Assembly: GCA_028817635.1 (NCBI GenBank)
Contig: JAPPPH010000308.1
Location: 1-8,849, forward strand
Length of the DNA: 8,849 nt
Direction: 5' to 3'
Source: Verrucomicrobiales bacterium
GTDB lineage: Bacteria > Verrucomicrobiota > Verrucomicrobiia > Limisphaerales > UBA1096
The notes beneath the pieces are model-generated. The model was given only the letters and a program-made list of their open reading frames with translations. It was not told the DNA's origin and made no database searches. Below, in pieces: positions 1-6,691 of this stretch. Positions within the stretch are counted from its first letter, which is position 1. The number at the start of each line of letters is the position of its first letter. The translations under genes were made by a program, and so were the position numbers.

Positions 1-673
1 TCCCGCCGTGGTACGGGTAGTGGAAGACCGCGCCTTCGCGGCTGCGCACGCTGAATCCCTTGTCGCCGATCGTCCAGTAGATGCGTCCGTCGTAGCCCAT
101 TGTCGGGCCGTGCATGTCGTGTCCGCCGTAGCCGATGTGGATGCCAAACCCGGTTGCGAGCACCTCGGTCTTGTCGCCCCTGCCGTCGCCGTCGGTGTCG
201 GTGATCTTGATCATGTCCGGGATGCAGGTCACGTAGGCGGCGTTGTCACGAAACAGAATGCCGCCGGCGAGACCGGTCACCTCGGTGTTTAGCCCCTCGA
301 AGAAAAGCGACTTTTTGTCGAAGTGCCCGTCGTCGTTTGGATCCTCGAAGCGCCAGATTTTTTCCTTCCATTGAAAGAGCGATTTCCAGTCGGCCTTGCG
401 GCCGCGTATCAGCGCGCGCTTGTCCTCCACGCTGCCGCTGGCGAGGGAGGGGATCACCCAGTCGGTGTGGCGCCGGATGTCGAGCGCGCCGTTGTTACGC
501 CGGTAGGTGTGGGTGACATGCACGCGGTTTTGATGGTCGACGTGTATGCCGACCATGCTGCCCACAGAGCCAAACGGGCTGTACTCGGTGGCCACCAGCT
601 TGCCGTCCTCTGCTGCTTGGCCAAGCGCTTGGCCAAGGGCGAGAAATAACGAAATGGACAAGAAACGGTTCAT
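1..673 (-). CDS. PVC-type membrane-bound dehydrogenase/cytochrome protein, N-terminal part (partial)
   Basis: The gene runs off the left edge, leaving 224 codons from an ATG at 673-671 with no stop. Residues 1-21 look like a signal peptide (MNRFLSISLFLALGQALGQA), so the product is probably exported. The rest resembles the N-terminal beta-propeller domain of the Pirellula/Verrucomicrobium 'membrane-bound dehydrogenase' family (TIGR02604 type). Visible hallmarks are an IWRFEDPNDDGHFD stretch, YVTCIPDMIKITDTDGDGRGDK, and HDMHGPTMGYDGRIYWTIGDKG. Family members often continue into HEAT repeats and a C-terminal CxxCH haem site; that part is outside the window, so haem binding is only inferred. If present, the protein would be a client of the divergent cytochrome c assembly operon. 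No clear Shine-Dalgarno precedes the ATG; the start was chosen for the signal peptide. Tandem CTTGGCCAAG palindromes encode the LGQALGQ part of the signal peptide. Substrate is unknown. Confidence 0.78.
   Translation of the reverse strand, partial: MNRFLSISLFLALGQALGQAAEDGKLVATEYSPFGSVGSMVGIHVDHQNRVHVTHTYRRNNGALDIRRHTDWVIPSLASGSVEDKRALIRGRKADWKSLFQWKEKIWRFEDPNDDGHFDKKSLFFEGLNTEVTGLAGGILFRDNAAYVTCIPDMIKITDTDGDGRGDKTEVLATGFGIHIGYGGHDMHGPTMGYDGRIYWTIGDKGFSVRSREGAVFHYPYHGG
615..637. repeat. Tandem pair of CTTGGCCAAG palindromes
   Basis: Copies at 616-625 and 628-637 are separated by CG. They lie in the signal-peptide codons of the minus-strand gene ending at position 1 and encode LGQALGQ. The pair could form a hairpin in the mRNA about 36 bases after the start codon. 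Confidence 0.9.
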
Positions 674-808
674 GCTTCGCAAAAAGTGGCAAATTCCGTC
701 CCAATTGGCCAACCAAAGAGGTTGCCAAACGGGTGTTCGACGGTAGTCTTTGCCCCCCGCGGGCAACGCGGTGAATGTTTCACCCGGTTGTCGCGTCTCT
801 TTTTTCGC
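674..808. promoter_or_regulatory. Divergent intergenic region between the dehydrogenase-like gene and the cytochrome c assembly operon
   Basis: This 135-bp gap separates two divergent starts and must hold, or lie close to, both promoters. On the plus strand a weak sigma70-like pair can be proposed: TTGCCA at 722-727 and TAGTCT at 744-749, 16 bases apart. It is a poor match and only a guess. TTGGCCAA at 705-712 is a shorter relative of the palindrome repeated across the window. No Shine-Dalgarno is evident before either start. An in-frame GTG at 686 could extend the downstream protein by 41 residues through much of this gap, but that extension is not protein-like. Confidence 0.3.
705..712. repeat. 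Shorter palindrome copy (TTGGCCAA)
   Basis: This keeps the 8-base core but lacks the flanking C and G. It lies in the divergent intergenic region. Confidence 0.5.
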
Positions 809-1918
809 GTGGAAAAACCACAACCCAACTACAAACGGGACGGTATCTTTATCGTCAGCCTGATTTTGATCGTGCTGGTGCTGGAGCTGGCATCCGGCAC
901 GGACAACACTGTGACGATGCAGACGATCCCGAAGGAAAAAAGCCAACCGGCCACTGCGGCACTTGCACCCGCTCCGCCTGCTCCGGTGGCGCCGGTGGCG
1001 CCCGGTGAACTCATCCAGTTCGATACACCGACCGGTTGGGCAAAGAGCGCGAACGCTTCACCGATGACCACATTCGCGCTCGATCTGCCCGGGGGGGCGA
1101 CGGTCAGCGCGATCCCGCTGCCGGCCGCCATCGCGGGGACCACTGAGATTGTGAACCTTTGGCGCCAACAGGTTGGCCTTGGGGCCATCGGTGCGGATGA
1201 GGCGGCCAAGACGGCCCAGCCGTTGATCATTGGCGGCTACGACGGGGCACTGTACGACTTTGCCGGCGAAAAGCCGATCGAGGGTCAAACCAAGCCGCCG
1301 CGAATCGTGACCGCCACGGTCACGCTTGGCCAAGTGGCCTGGTTTTTCAAGCTGGCCGGCTCGGCGGATGTCATCGAGGCGCAACTGGTAACCTTCAAGC
1401 AGTTCCTGAGCGGACTGAAATTTCAACCGGGCGCCTCGGCGATCGATTTCGAAAACCTCATGCGGGAGGCCCAACGTTCGGCCCAAGCCGCGCCTCCTCC
1501 GCCTCCGCCGGTGCAGGGCAAACCGACCTGGACTGTCCCGGCGAGATGGGAGGAAAAGGCGCCCACCTCAATGCGGCTGGGCAACTTCACCGCCGGCAAC
1601 GGCAAGGCGGAGATCACGGTGATGACGTTTCCGGGCGAGGTCGGCGGCCTTCTGGCGAACGTTAATCGTTGGCGCGGGCAATCCGGGTTGCCCGCGGTCG
1701 ATGCGGCCGGGCTGGCTGGCGTCACGCAACAGATAACCGTCAGCGGCACACCCGCCACACTCGTGGAGGCGGTGGGTGAAAAGACCGCCTCGTACAGCGT
1801 GTTTCATCCGGTCGGCGACGCGACGTGGTTTTATAAGATCAGCGGGCCAAGCGCGGCGGTCACCCCGGAGAATGCCGCGTTTAGGGCATTTCTCGAGTCC
1901 ATTCAATTTCCAAAATAA
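809..1918 (+). CDS. Membrane-anchored protein with two copies of an unnamed domain; first gene of the cytochrome c assembly operon
   Basis: From the GTG at 809 the product is 369 residues. Residues 1-10 are basic and polar, about 12-30 form a membrane anchor (GIFIVSLILIVLVLELASG), and 45-66 are an Ala/Pro-rich linker. Two related domains follow, at about 69-205 and 240-368, joined by a linker with a run of prolines (229-234). Each domain has a W(R)xQxGL motif (LWRQQVGL; NRWRGQSGL), a beta-rich middle and a WF(F/Y)K(L/I) motif followed by FxxFL near its end. The topology fits an anchor with the domains outside the cytoplasm. A third copy sits in the next gene's product, which starts only 9 bases after this stop. 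I do not recognise a named family; a role helping CcsB/CcsA or an electron-transfer partner is inferred from context. The start is uncertain: a GTG at 686 and a TTG at 788 are also in frame, but 809 gives the most sensible N-terminus. Confidence 0.72.
   Translation: MEKPQPNYKRDGIFIVSLILIVLVLELASGTDNTVTMQTIPKEKSQPATAALAPAPPAPVAPVAPGELIQFDTPTGWAKSANASPMTTFALDLPGGATVSAIPLPAAIAGTTEIVNLWRQQVGLGAIGADEAAKTAQPLIIGGYDGALYDFAGEKPIEGQTKPPRIVTATVTLGQVAWFFKLAGSADVIEAQLVTFKQFLSGLKFQPGASAIDFENLMREAQRSAQAAPPPPPPVQGKPTWTVPARWEEKAPTSMRLGNFTAGNGKAEITVMTFPGEVGGLLANVNRWRGQSGLPAVDAAGLAGVTQQITVSGTPATLVEAVGEKTASYSVFHPVGDATWFYKISGPSAAVTPENAAFRAFLESIQFPK
1013..1423 (+). repeat. Protein domain repeat, copy A
   Basis: This covers residues about 69-205 of the protein starting at 809. 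It aligns by eye with copies B and C: a PTGW-like start, the LWRQQVGL motif, a short GGYDGALYDF strand, VAWFFKLAG, then FKQFLSGLKF. It is the most diverged of the three copies. Confidence 0.6.
1325..1334. repeat. CTTGGCCAAG palindrome
   Basis: Exact 10-base copy inside the two-domain protein gene, read as LGQ just before the AWFFK motif of domain A. Confidence 0.85.
1526..1912 (+). repeat. Protein domain repeat, copy B
   Basis: This covers residues about 240-368 of the protein starting at 809. Key motifs are NVNRWRGQSGL, ATWFYKISG and FRAFLESIQF. It is closest to copy C: CGTTGGCGCGGGCA at 1667-1680 recurs at 2309-2322, and GACGTGGTTTTA at 1822-1833 recurs at 2479-2490, in equivalent places in the two domains. 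Confidence 0.7.
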
Positions 1919-1927
1919 TCGGTCGCG

Positions 1928-3568
1928 ATGGAGGTATTTCTAAAACCGTTTGTTAAGTTTTGGTGTTCCCTGCGTCTGACTGTGGTTTGCCTGTTGGCGG
2001 CGCTGGTGCTGGTGTTTGTCGGCACGCTCGCGCAGGTGGATCAGGGTCTATACGACGCGCAGAAAAAATATTTCCGCAGCTACCTGCTGATCCCCGAGGC
2101 GGTCGGCGGTGCTGGATGGGCTCAGATCCGCATGGGCGACACCGACTGGGGGCTGAAGCCGTGGGAGACCGACCAAGGGAACTGGACGGAGATCGAGGGT
2201 ACCCAGTTCAGCATGCTGCAGTTTGAGGCCGTGAATGGTGCGGAACGCGCTACCATCTCCGTGAGCAAACTGGCCAAGGGCGCGGGTGGCCTGAAGGAAA
2301 ACATCAACCGTTGGCGCGGGCAGCTTGGGCTGGAACGAGTCGAGACACTTTCGGGAACCGAGTCGATCACGGTCGATGGCAATTACGGCACATACGTGGA
2401 GCTGACCGGCACGCAGAACGGCCGGCCGGCCAAGACTATCGGCGTCATCCACGAGCTGCGCTACCGACAGCCGTACGAGACGTGGTTTTACAAGCTGACC
2501 GGTGACGCCGCAGTGGTGGATGCGGAGAAGCAGCGGTTTCGTGATTTTGTGCTCTCGGCGGGATATCCGACGATGTTCAAGTTTCCGTTTGTCGGGGGCT
2601 ACCTCGTTGCGGTCGTGCTGTTGATCAACCTTTTGGCCGCGCACTTCCAGCGGTTCACTTTTAGCAAGAAGAAGATCGGCATCTTCCTGACGCACGCCGG
2701 GCTGATCCTGATGCTGCTCGGGCAGATCGTGACCGACCAGTTTCAGGTTGAGAGCAACATGCGGCTTGTGGAGGGGCAGGTTAAAAACCATTCGATCAGC
2801 CGCGAGTTTTGCGAGCTGGTCATCATCGACAAGAGCAACGCGGAGACCGACACCTACGCCTCCATTCCTGCCGAGGTGTTGGCGGAAAAAGGGCAGTTCC
2901 GCATGGGCGACCTGCCATTCGATGTGACGGTAAAGGCCTACTTCAAAAACTCCGATCTCGCCGAGATTGACCCCGACCCCGAGAAATCGAATCTGGCCAC
3001 CACCGGCAAGGGGTTGACCCTTGCGGCTACGGTGATGGATTCAGTGACCTCGCTTGAGGAGGTCAACTTCCCCAGCGCCTATGTCTCCCTGAAAAGCACC
3101 GACGGCAAGGAGCTTGGCACATGGATGGTGTCGGCGCTGTTCGGTGCGTTGCGCACCCCGATCCCTGAGCAAACCTTCGAGCATGACGGCAAGGAGTACG
3201 AGTTGGCGCTGCGCTTCAAGCGTTACTACGAGGAGTACGACATCGAGTTGATTGACTTTCGGCACGACAAATTTCAGGGCACGGAAAAGGCCCGTAACTT
3301 CTCCAGCGACGTGATCGTTCGCGAGCGCATCAGCGGTGCGGAACGCAAGGTGCATATCAAGATGAATCACCCGCTGCGTTACCGGGGCAAAACCTACTTT
3401 CAGGCCAGCTTCGACCCCGAGAACGACAAAGCCACCGTCCTGCAGGTCGTGCGCAACCCCGGCTGGGTGACGCCGTACATTTCCTGTGCGATGGTCGGGG
3501 CAGGGATGTTGATCCAGTTCCTGACCCATCTAGTCGGCTTCTCCAGAAAGAGAAAGGCTAAGGCATGA
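1928..3568 (+). CDS. ccsB: ResB/CcsB (Ccs1) cytochrome c biogenesis protein with an inserted extra domain
   Basis: System II cytochrome c assembly protein of 546 residues. Together with CcsA it moves haem to the outer face of the membrane and ligates it to CxxCH apocytochromes. Residues 15-36 form the first membrane segment in the typical ResB context (SLRLTVV...GTLAQVDQGLYDAQKKYF). Further segments lie at about 221-240, 250-268 (THAGLILMLLG, with His256) and 514-536 (with His534). A large extracytoplasmic domain fills 270-510 and includes the ResB-like NHPLRYRGKTYFQASFDP at 480-497. His256 and His534 are candidate haem ligands by analogy. The unusual part is residues about 62-213: the family normally has only a short linker here before FPFVGGY, but this protein has an extra domain with NINRWRGQLGL (126-136) and ETWFYKLTG (184-192), homologous to both domains of the upstream gene. 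No Shine-Dalgarno is obvious. The stop overlaps the ccsA start (ATGA), implying translational coupling. Confidence 0.9.
   Translation: MEVFLKPFVKFWCSLRLTVVCLLAALVLVFVGTLAQVDQGLYDAQKKYFRSYLLIPEAVGGAGWAQIRMGDTDWGLKPWETDQGNWTEIEGTQFSMLQFEAVNGAERATISVSKLAKGAGGLKENINRWRGQLGLERVETLSGTESITVDGNYGTYVELTGTQNGRPAKTIGVIHELRYRQPYETWFYKLTGDAAVVDAEKQRFRDFVLSAGYPTMFKFPFVGGYLVAVVLLINLLAAHFQRFTFSKKKIGIFLTHAGLILMLLGQIVTDQFQVESNMRLVEGQVKNHSISREFCELVIIDKSNAETDTYASIPAEVLAEKGQFRMGDLPFDVTVKAYFKNSDLAEIDPDPEKSNLATTGKGLTLAATVMDSVTSLEEVNFPSAYVSLKSTDGKELGTWMVSALFGALRTPIPEQTFEHDGKEYELALRFKRYYEEYDIELIDFRHDKFQGTEKARNFSSDVIVRERISGAERKVHIKMNHPLRYRGKTYFQASFDPENDKATVLQVVRNPGWVTPYISCAMVGAGMLIQFLTHLVGFSRKRKAKA
2180..2560 (+). repeat. 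Protein domain repeat, copy C, inserted in CcsB
   Basis: This covers residues about 85-211 of the CcsB-like protein, between membrane segments 1 and 2, so it should face outside the cytoplasm. It carries GNWTEIEG, NINRWRGQLGL, GTYVELTG, ETWFYKLTG and FRDFVLSAGY in the same order as copy B. Confidence 0.7.
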
Positions 3569-5616
3569 AGAAATTATCAGTCGTTCACATTATCGCTATT
3601 GTGGTCATCAGCATCGCCATTTTGTTCTTGGCTCTTTGGGTGCTGCTCTCCGGCCTCATCATGCCCAAGGCTAAGTCGGGCAATCCGGATATTTATGGCT
3701 TTGCCGAGTTGCCGGTGTTGCTTGATGGTCGTACGCAACCGATCGACTCCACCGCACGCAACGCCATGCGCGTCATCCGTCACAAGTCGACTGCACTGCG
3801 AAAAGTGGATGGAAAGGATGAGACATATCCCGCTGTTGAGTGGCTACTCGAGTTAGCGGCCAAACCGGACATCGCCCGCGCGCGCCCGGTGTTTCGCATC
3901 GACAACGAGGAGGTAAAGGACAATCTCGGCTTGGCCAAGGATGAGAAGCATTTTTCAGTAAACCAGATCACTGCCGGGGATAACTTCCAGCGCTTGGCCA
4001 AGGACAGCACCCGCATCCATGCCAAGCAGGCGGAGCTGCGTTCGCCTTACGAAAAATCACTCAAGTCCGTGGCCGATGCACTGATGATTTACCAGCGCTT
4101 GGCCAAGAGCTTCCGCCCGCAGCATTCGACCAATTTCGAGCAGGAGCTGGCAGAGATGACCGATATATTTCCTGCGGGCATGGCGGCCGTTCGAGCGCAC
4201 GAAACCGGCGTAGAACACGATGAGGACGAGCATCAAAAGTTCTCCCAGTTGCTGGAAATTTTCATCGATCCCTCGATGCAGGAGGGTGACAAAAGCGGTG
4301 TCATGTTTTGGCCACGGGTTGTTCCGCCGACACAGAGTGGGGCCGAATGGCGCTCTCTCAGTGCAGGCCTCTACCATAGCATCACGAACGCTGCCAACGC
4401 CGACAGCGACTGGAAAATCGAGTTCGACCCTGCGACCAAGGCTTACGCGGGAATGCTCTCGGCTTACTCAAAAGATGACGCGGCGACGTTCAATGCCGAG
4501 CTGGCTGCCTATAGTGGGTATCTCGAAAAAAACAACCTCGTCGGGATCGTTGGAAAGACCGGCACAGAGTTTTGGTTCAACAACTTCGATCCGTTTTACA
4601 AGTGCGAGGTTCTCTACGTGATCGCCTTTCTACTGGCCTGCGGCGGCTGGTTGACGCTGGCCAAGTGGCCGAACCTGACCGCCTACTATCTTGTCGCATT
4701 CGCGGCGGTGGTGCATACGGCCGGGTTGATTTTTCGGATGTGGCTCGAGGGACGGCCGCCGGTGACAAACCTTTACTCTGCGGCGGTGTTCGTCGGCTGG
4801 GGTGCGGTGATCCTTGGCCTGATCCTTGAACGCATTTACCGGGACGGCATCGGCAACGTCGTGGCCAGCTCGGTCGGCTTCGTCACCCTGCTTGTCGCAC
4901 ACGGGCTTTCGTTAAGCGGCGATACAATGGAGATGTTGCAGGCCGTGCTCGACACCAACTTCTGGCTCGCGACACACGTGGTGATCATCACCATCGGCTA
5001 CTCGGCCACGTTCGTTGCCGGGTTCCTCGCGATCGTGTACGTGGTGCGAGACTTCGTCGCCAACAAAGTGCCGTTCGAAAAAGCCAACCGCACCGGCATC
5101 ACCAAGATGATTTATGGCATTGTCTGCTTCGCCACCCTGTTCAGCTTCGTCGGCACGGTGCTGGGCGGCATCTGGGCTGATCAGTCGTGGGGCCGGTTCT
5201 GGGGCTGGGATCCAAAGGAAAACGGGGCGCTGATGATCGTGATTTGGAATGCCGCCATCCTCCACGCTCGCTGGGGCGGCATCATCCGCGAGCGCGGCAT
5301 GGTGGCCGCCGCCATCTTCGGCAATGTGATCACAGCGTGGTCATTTTTCGGGACGAACATGCTTGGCATCGGCCTGCATTCCTACGGCTTCATGGACAAG
5401 GCATTCGCTTGGTTGATGGTGTTCGTCTGCTCGCAGATCGTGATTTTGACCGGTGGCCTGATGCTTGGCACGCTCGACAACGCCGGCAAGGCGGCACCGC
5501 AAAAAGACGGAGTGGCCGCAGCCAGCCCACTGCCCTGGCTGATTGTTGAGGGGATCGTGATCGTGATCACCGCCGCCGGGGCGATCATCTACCTGCTCAA
5601 GGCGTTCGGTTTCTGA
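3565..5616 (+). CDS. ccsA: CcsA/ResC System II cytochrome c synthase subunit (haem-handling protein, WWD motif) with long N-terminal extension
   Basis: The 683-residue product is the haem-handling half of the System II synthase. The C-terminal half (about 345-683) is a polytopic core with the tryptophan-rich signature at 537-551 (W537, then WGRFWGWDPKE). Histidines in family-typical places are H384 (VVHTAGLIFRMW), H471 (LATHVVIITIGY) and H605 (GLHSYGF); H471 and H605 flank the WWD region as expected for external haem ligands. GRPPVTNLYSA at 397-407 also matches the family. The N-terminus has one membrane segment (about 7-30) followed by a soluble region to about 344, beginning with LPVLLDGRTQPIDSTARNAMRV, which I associate with PVC/Bacteroidetes-type CcsA proteins. 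It is probably extracytoplasmic. An AAGG sits a few bases before the ATG, which overlaps the ccsB stop. Three CTTGGCCAAG palindromes fall in the extension, all reading LAK in the same frame. Family assignment is firm; the role of the extension is unknown. Confidence 0.93.
   Translation: MKKLSVVHIIAIVVISIAILFLALWVLLSGLIMPKAKSGNPDIYGFAELPVLLDGRTQPIDSTARNAMRVIRHKSTALRKVDGKDETYPAVEWLLELAAKPDIARARPVFRIDNEEVKDNLGLAKDEKHFSVNQITAGDNFQRLAKDSTRIHAKQAELRSPYEKSLKSVADALMIYQRLAKSFRPQHSTNFEQELAEMTDIFPAGMAAVRAHETGVEHDEDEHQKFSQLLEIFIDPSMQEGDKSGVMFWPRVVPPTQSGAEWRSLSAGLYHSITNAANADSDWKIEFDPATKAYAGMLSAYSKDDAATFNAELAAYSGYLEKNNLVGIVGKTGTEFWFNNFDPFYKCEVLYVIAFLLACGGWLTLAKWPNLTAYYLVAFAAVVHTAGLIFRMWLEGRPPVTNLYSAAVFVGWGAVILGLILERIYRDGIGNVVASSVGFVTLLVAHGLSLSGDTMEMLQAVLDTNFWLATHVVIITIGYSATFVAGFLAIVYVVRDFVANKVPFEKANRTGITKMIYGIVCFATLFSFVGTVLGGIWADQSWGRFWGWDPKENGALMIVIWNAAILHARWGGIIRERGMVAAAIFGNVITAWSFFGTNMLGIGLHSYGFMDKAFAWLMVFVCSQIVILTGGLMLGTLDNAGKAAPQKDGVAAASPLPWLIVEGIVIVITAAGAIIYLLKAFGF
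3930..3939. repeat. CTTGGCCAAG palindrome
   Basis: Exact copy inside the ccsA N-terminal extension, read as LAK. Confidence 0.85.
3993..4002. repeat. CTTGGCCAAG palindrome
   Basis: Exact copy inside ccsA, read as RLAK. Including the left flank, CCAGCGCTTGGCCAAG here is repeated identically at the copy ending at 4107. Confidence 0.85.
4098..4107. repeat. CTTGGCCAAG palindrome
   Basis: Exact copy inside ccsA, read as RLAK, with the same CCAGCG left flank as the previous copy. Confidence 0.85.
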
Positions 5617-5620
5617 TACG

Positions 5621-5644
5621 GCTTGGCCAAGCGCTTGGCCAAGC
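5621..5644. repeat. 24-base perfect palindrome in the convergent ccsA/trpS gap; possible bidirectional transcription end
   Basis: Two GCTTGGCCAAGC units stand back to back, making one perfect 24-base palindrome. It begins 4 bases after the ccsA stop and ends 12 bases before the trpS stop, so it fills most of the 40-base gap between convergent genes. The RNA could fold as one long hairpin or two small ones on either strand. No T-run follows on either side, so it is not a canonical intrinsic terminator; a role in ending transcription is inferred from position only. Confidence 0.85.
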
Positions 5645-5656
5645 GGGGTGGTTCAA

Positions 5657-6622
5657 TCAAACCAAGCCGCAGTTTTTGCGGGCGCGGTCGAGAACCGTGG
5701 TCGCCCGTTCACGGGCCTTCGAGGCGCCGTCCTTCAACACCTGATTCACGTGGTCGAGATTGTTTTCCAACTCGGACCGCTTGGCCCGGGCCTCCGCAAA
5801 AAACTCCCAGTACTGTTCGAACAGCGCCTTTTTCAGGTCGCCGTAGCCCAGTCCTCCGGCGCGGAGACGCTCCTCCCAATCCTTGGCCACATCCTCAGTG
5901 GCGACGAGCCGGAGCAGTTGCACGGCGATGTTTTTGTCAGCGTCCGGCTTGGGCTCCTCGGGGGGACGGCTGTCCATCACCAAGCGCATGATGGTTTTGC
6001 GTAGCGGCTTTTCGTCTCCGAAAATGTCGATCGTGTTGCCGTAGCTTTTGCTCATCTTCTGGCCGTCCGTGCCGGGGACGACCGCCACCGAGTCGCGGAT
6101 CTGCGGCTCCGGGATCACGAACGTCTCGCCGTAGGTCTGGTTGAACTTGATCGCGATGTCGCGCGTGACCTCGACGTGCTGCTTTTGATCGCGGCCGACC
6201 GGGACGATGTTGGAGTCGTAAATCAAAATATCCGACGCCATCAAAACCGGGTAGGCAAACAAGCCGTGGTTGGGCGAAAGACCCTTGGCCATCTTGTCCT
6301 TGTAACTGTGGCAGCGCTCGAGCAGGCCCATCGGGGTGAGCGAACTGAGCAGCCAGGTCAACTCGCAGACCTCCGGCACGTCGCTCTGGCGGAAGAACAC
6401 CGACTTGGCCGGGTCGAGGCCGCACGCGAGAAAATCCAGTGCCACGTCGAGGGTGTTTTTGCGGCGCTCATTGGCGTCGAACAGCGACGTCATCGAGTGG
6501 TAGTCGGCGATGAAATAATACGCCTCGCCCTGCTCCTGCAGCTCGATCGCCGGGCGCATCATGCCGAAGTAATTGCCCACGTGCAGCGTGCCCGACGGCT
6601 GGATTCCTGAAAGTATGATCAT
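5657..6622 (-). CDS. trpS: Tryptophan--tRNA ligase
   Basis: This class I aminoacyl-tRNA synthetase charges tRNA-Trp with tryptophan using ATP in the cytoplasm. The ATG at 6622 gives 321 residues, normal for bacterial TrpS. The N-terminus MIILSGIQPSGTLHVGNYFG holds the HIGH-type signature (LHVGN, about 13-17). Typical TrpS stretches follow: ADYHSMT near 39, GLFAYPVLMASDILIY near 120, and VPVGRDQKQHVEVTRDIA near 140. The KMSKS loop is intact (GQKMSKSYGN, KMSKS at about 189-193). An in-frame TTG at 6628 could add two residues but is less likely. There is no Shine-Dalgarno: the nine bases just before the ATG are TTTTTGTTT, the U-tract of a terminator. Expression must therefore be read-through, leaderless, or controlled at the hairpin. 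The 3' end converges on ccsA across a palindrome. Confidence 0.96.
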   Translation of the reverse strand: MIILSGIQPSGTLHVGNYFGMMRPAIELQEQGEAYYFIADYHSMTSLFDANERRKNTLDVALDFLACGLDPAKSVFFRQSDVPEVCELTWLLSSLTPMGLLERCHSYKDKMAKGLSPNHGLFAYPVLMASDILIYDSNIVPVGRDQKQHVEVTRDIAIKFNQTYGETFVIPEPQIRDSVAVVPGTDGQKMSKSYGNTIDIFGDEKPLRKTIMRLVMDSRPPEEPKPDADKNIAVQLLRLVATEDVAKDWEERLRAGGLGYGDLKKALFEQYWEFFAEARAKRSELENNLDHVNQVLKDGASKARERATTVLDRARKNCGLV

Positions 6623-6671
6623 AAACAAAAAGCCCCCGGGCGGCGGGCCAGCGGCCGTGCCACCCGGAGGC
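6623..6671 (-). terminator. Intrinsic terminator directly upstream of trpS
   Basis: Reading the minus strand, GCCTCCGGGTGGC (6671-6659) pairs with GCCGCCCGGGGGC (6644-6632) as a 13-bp stem with two G-U pairs. The loop contains a further GGCC/GGCC pairing. TTTTTGTTT follows at 6631-6623. It lies 20 bases after the stop of the propeller gene, so it most simply ends that transcript. Its U-tract runs right into the trpS ATG, making attenuation-like control of trpS possible. Confidence 0.8.
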
Positions 6672-6691
6672 GCAAATCAAACGGGCTTTGG

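Noticed and set aside
686..808. In-frame GTG extension of the two-domain protein (41 extra residues)
   Set aside because: The added sequence has no protein-like character, crosses the divergent promoter region and would put a soluble tail before the membrane anchor. GTG 809 gives a better N-terminus, though this is not proven.
2048..2791. Long minus-strand open frame (247 codons) inside ccsB
   Set aside because: It is antisense to a well-supported gene, its translation is low-complexity and rich in His/Gln/Arg, and it matches no family I recognise.
6623..6691. T-box riboswitch before trpS
   Set aside because: The gap is only about 70 bases and is nearly filled by a simple hairpin; there is no room for a specifier loop plus antiterminator.
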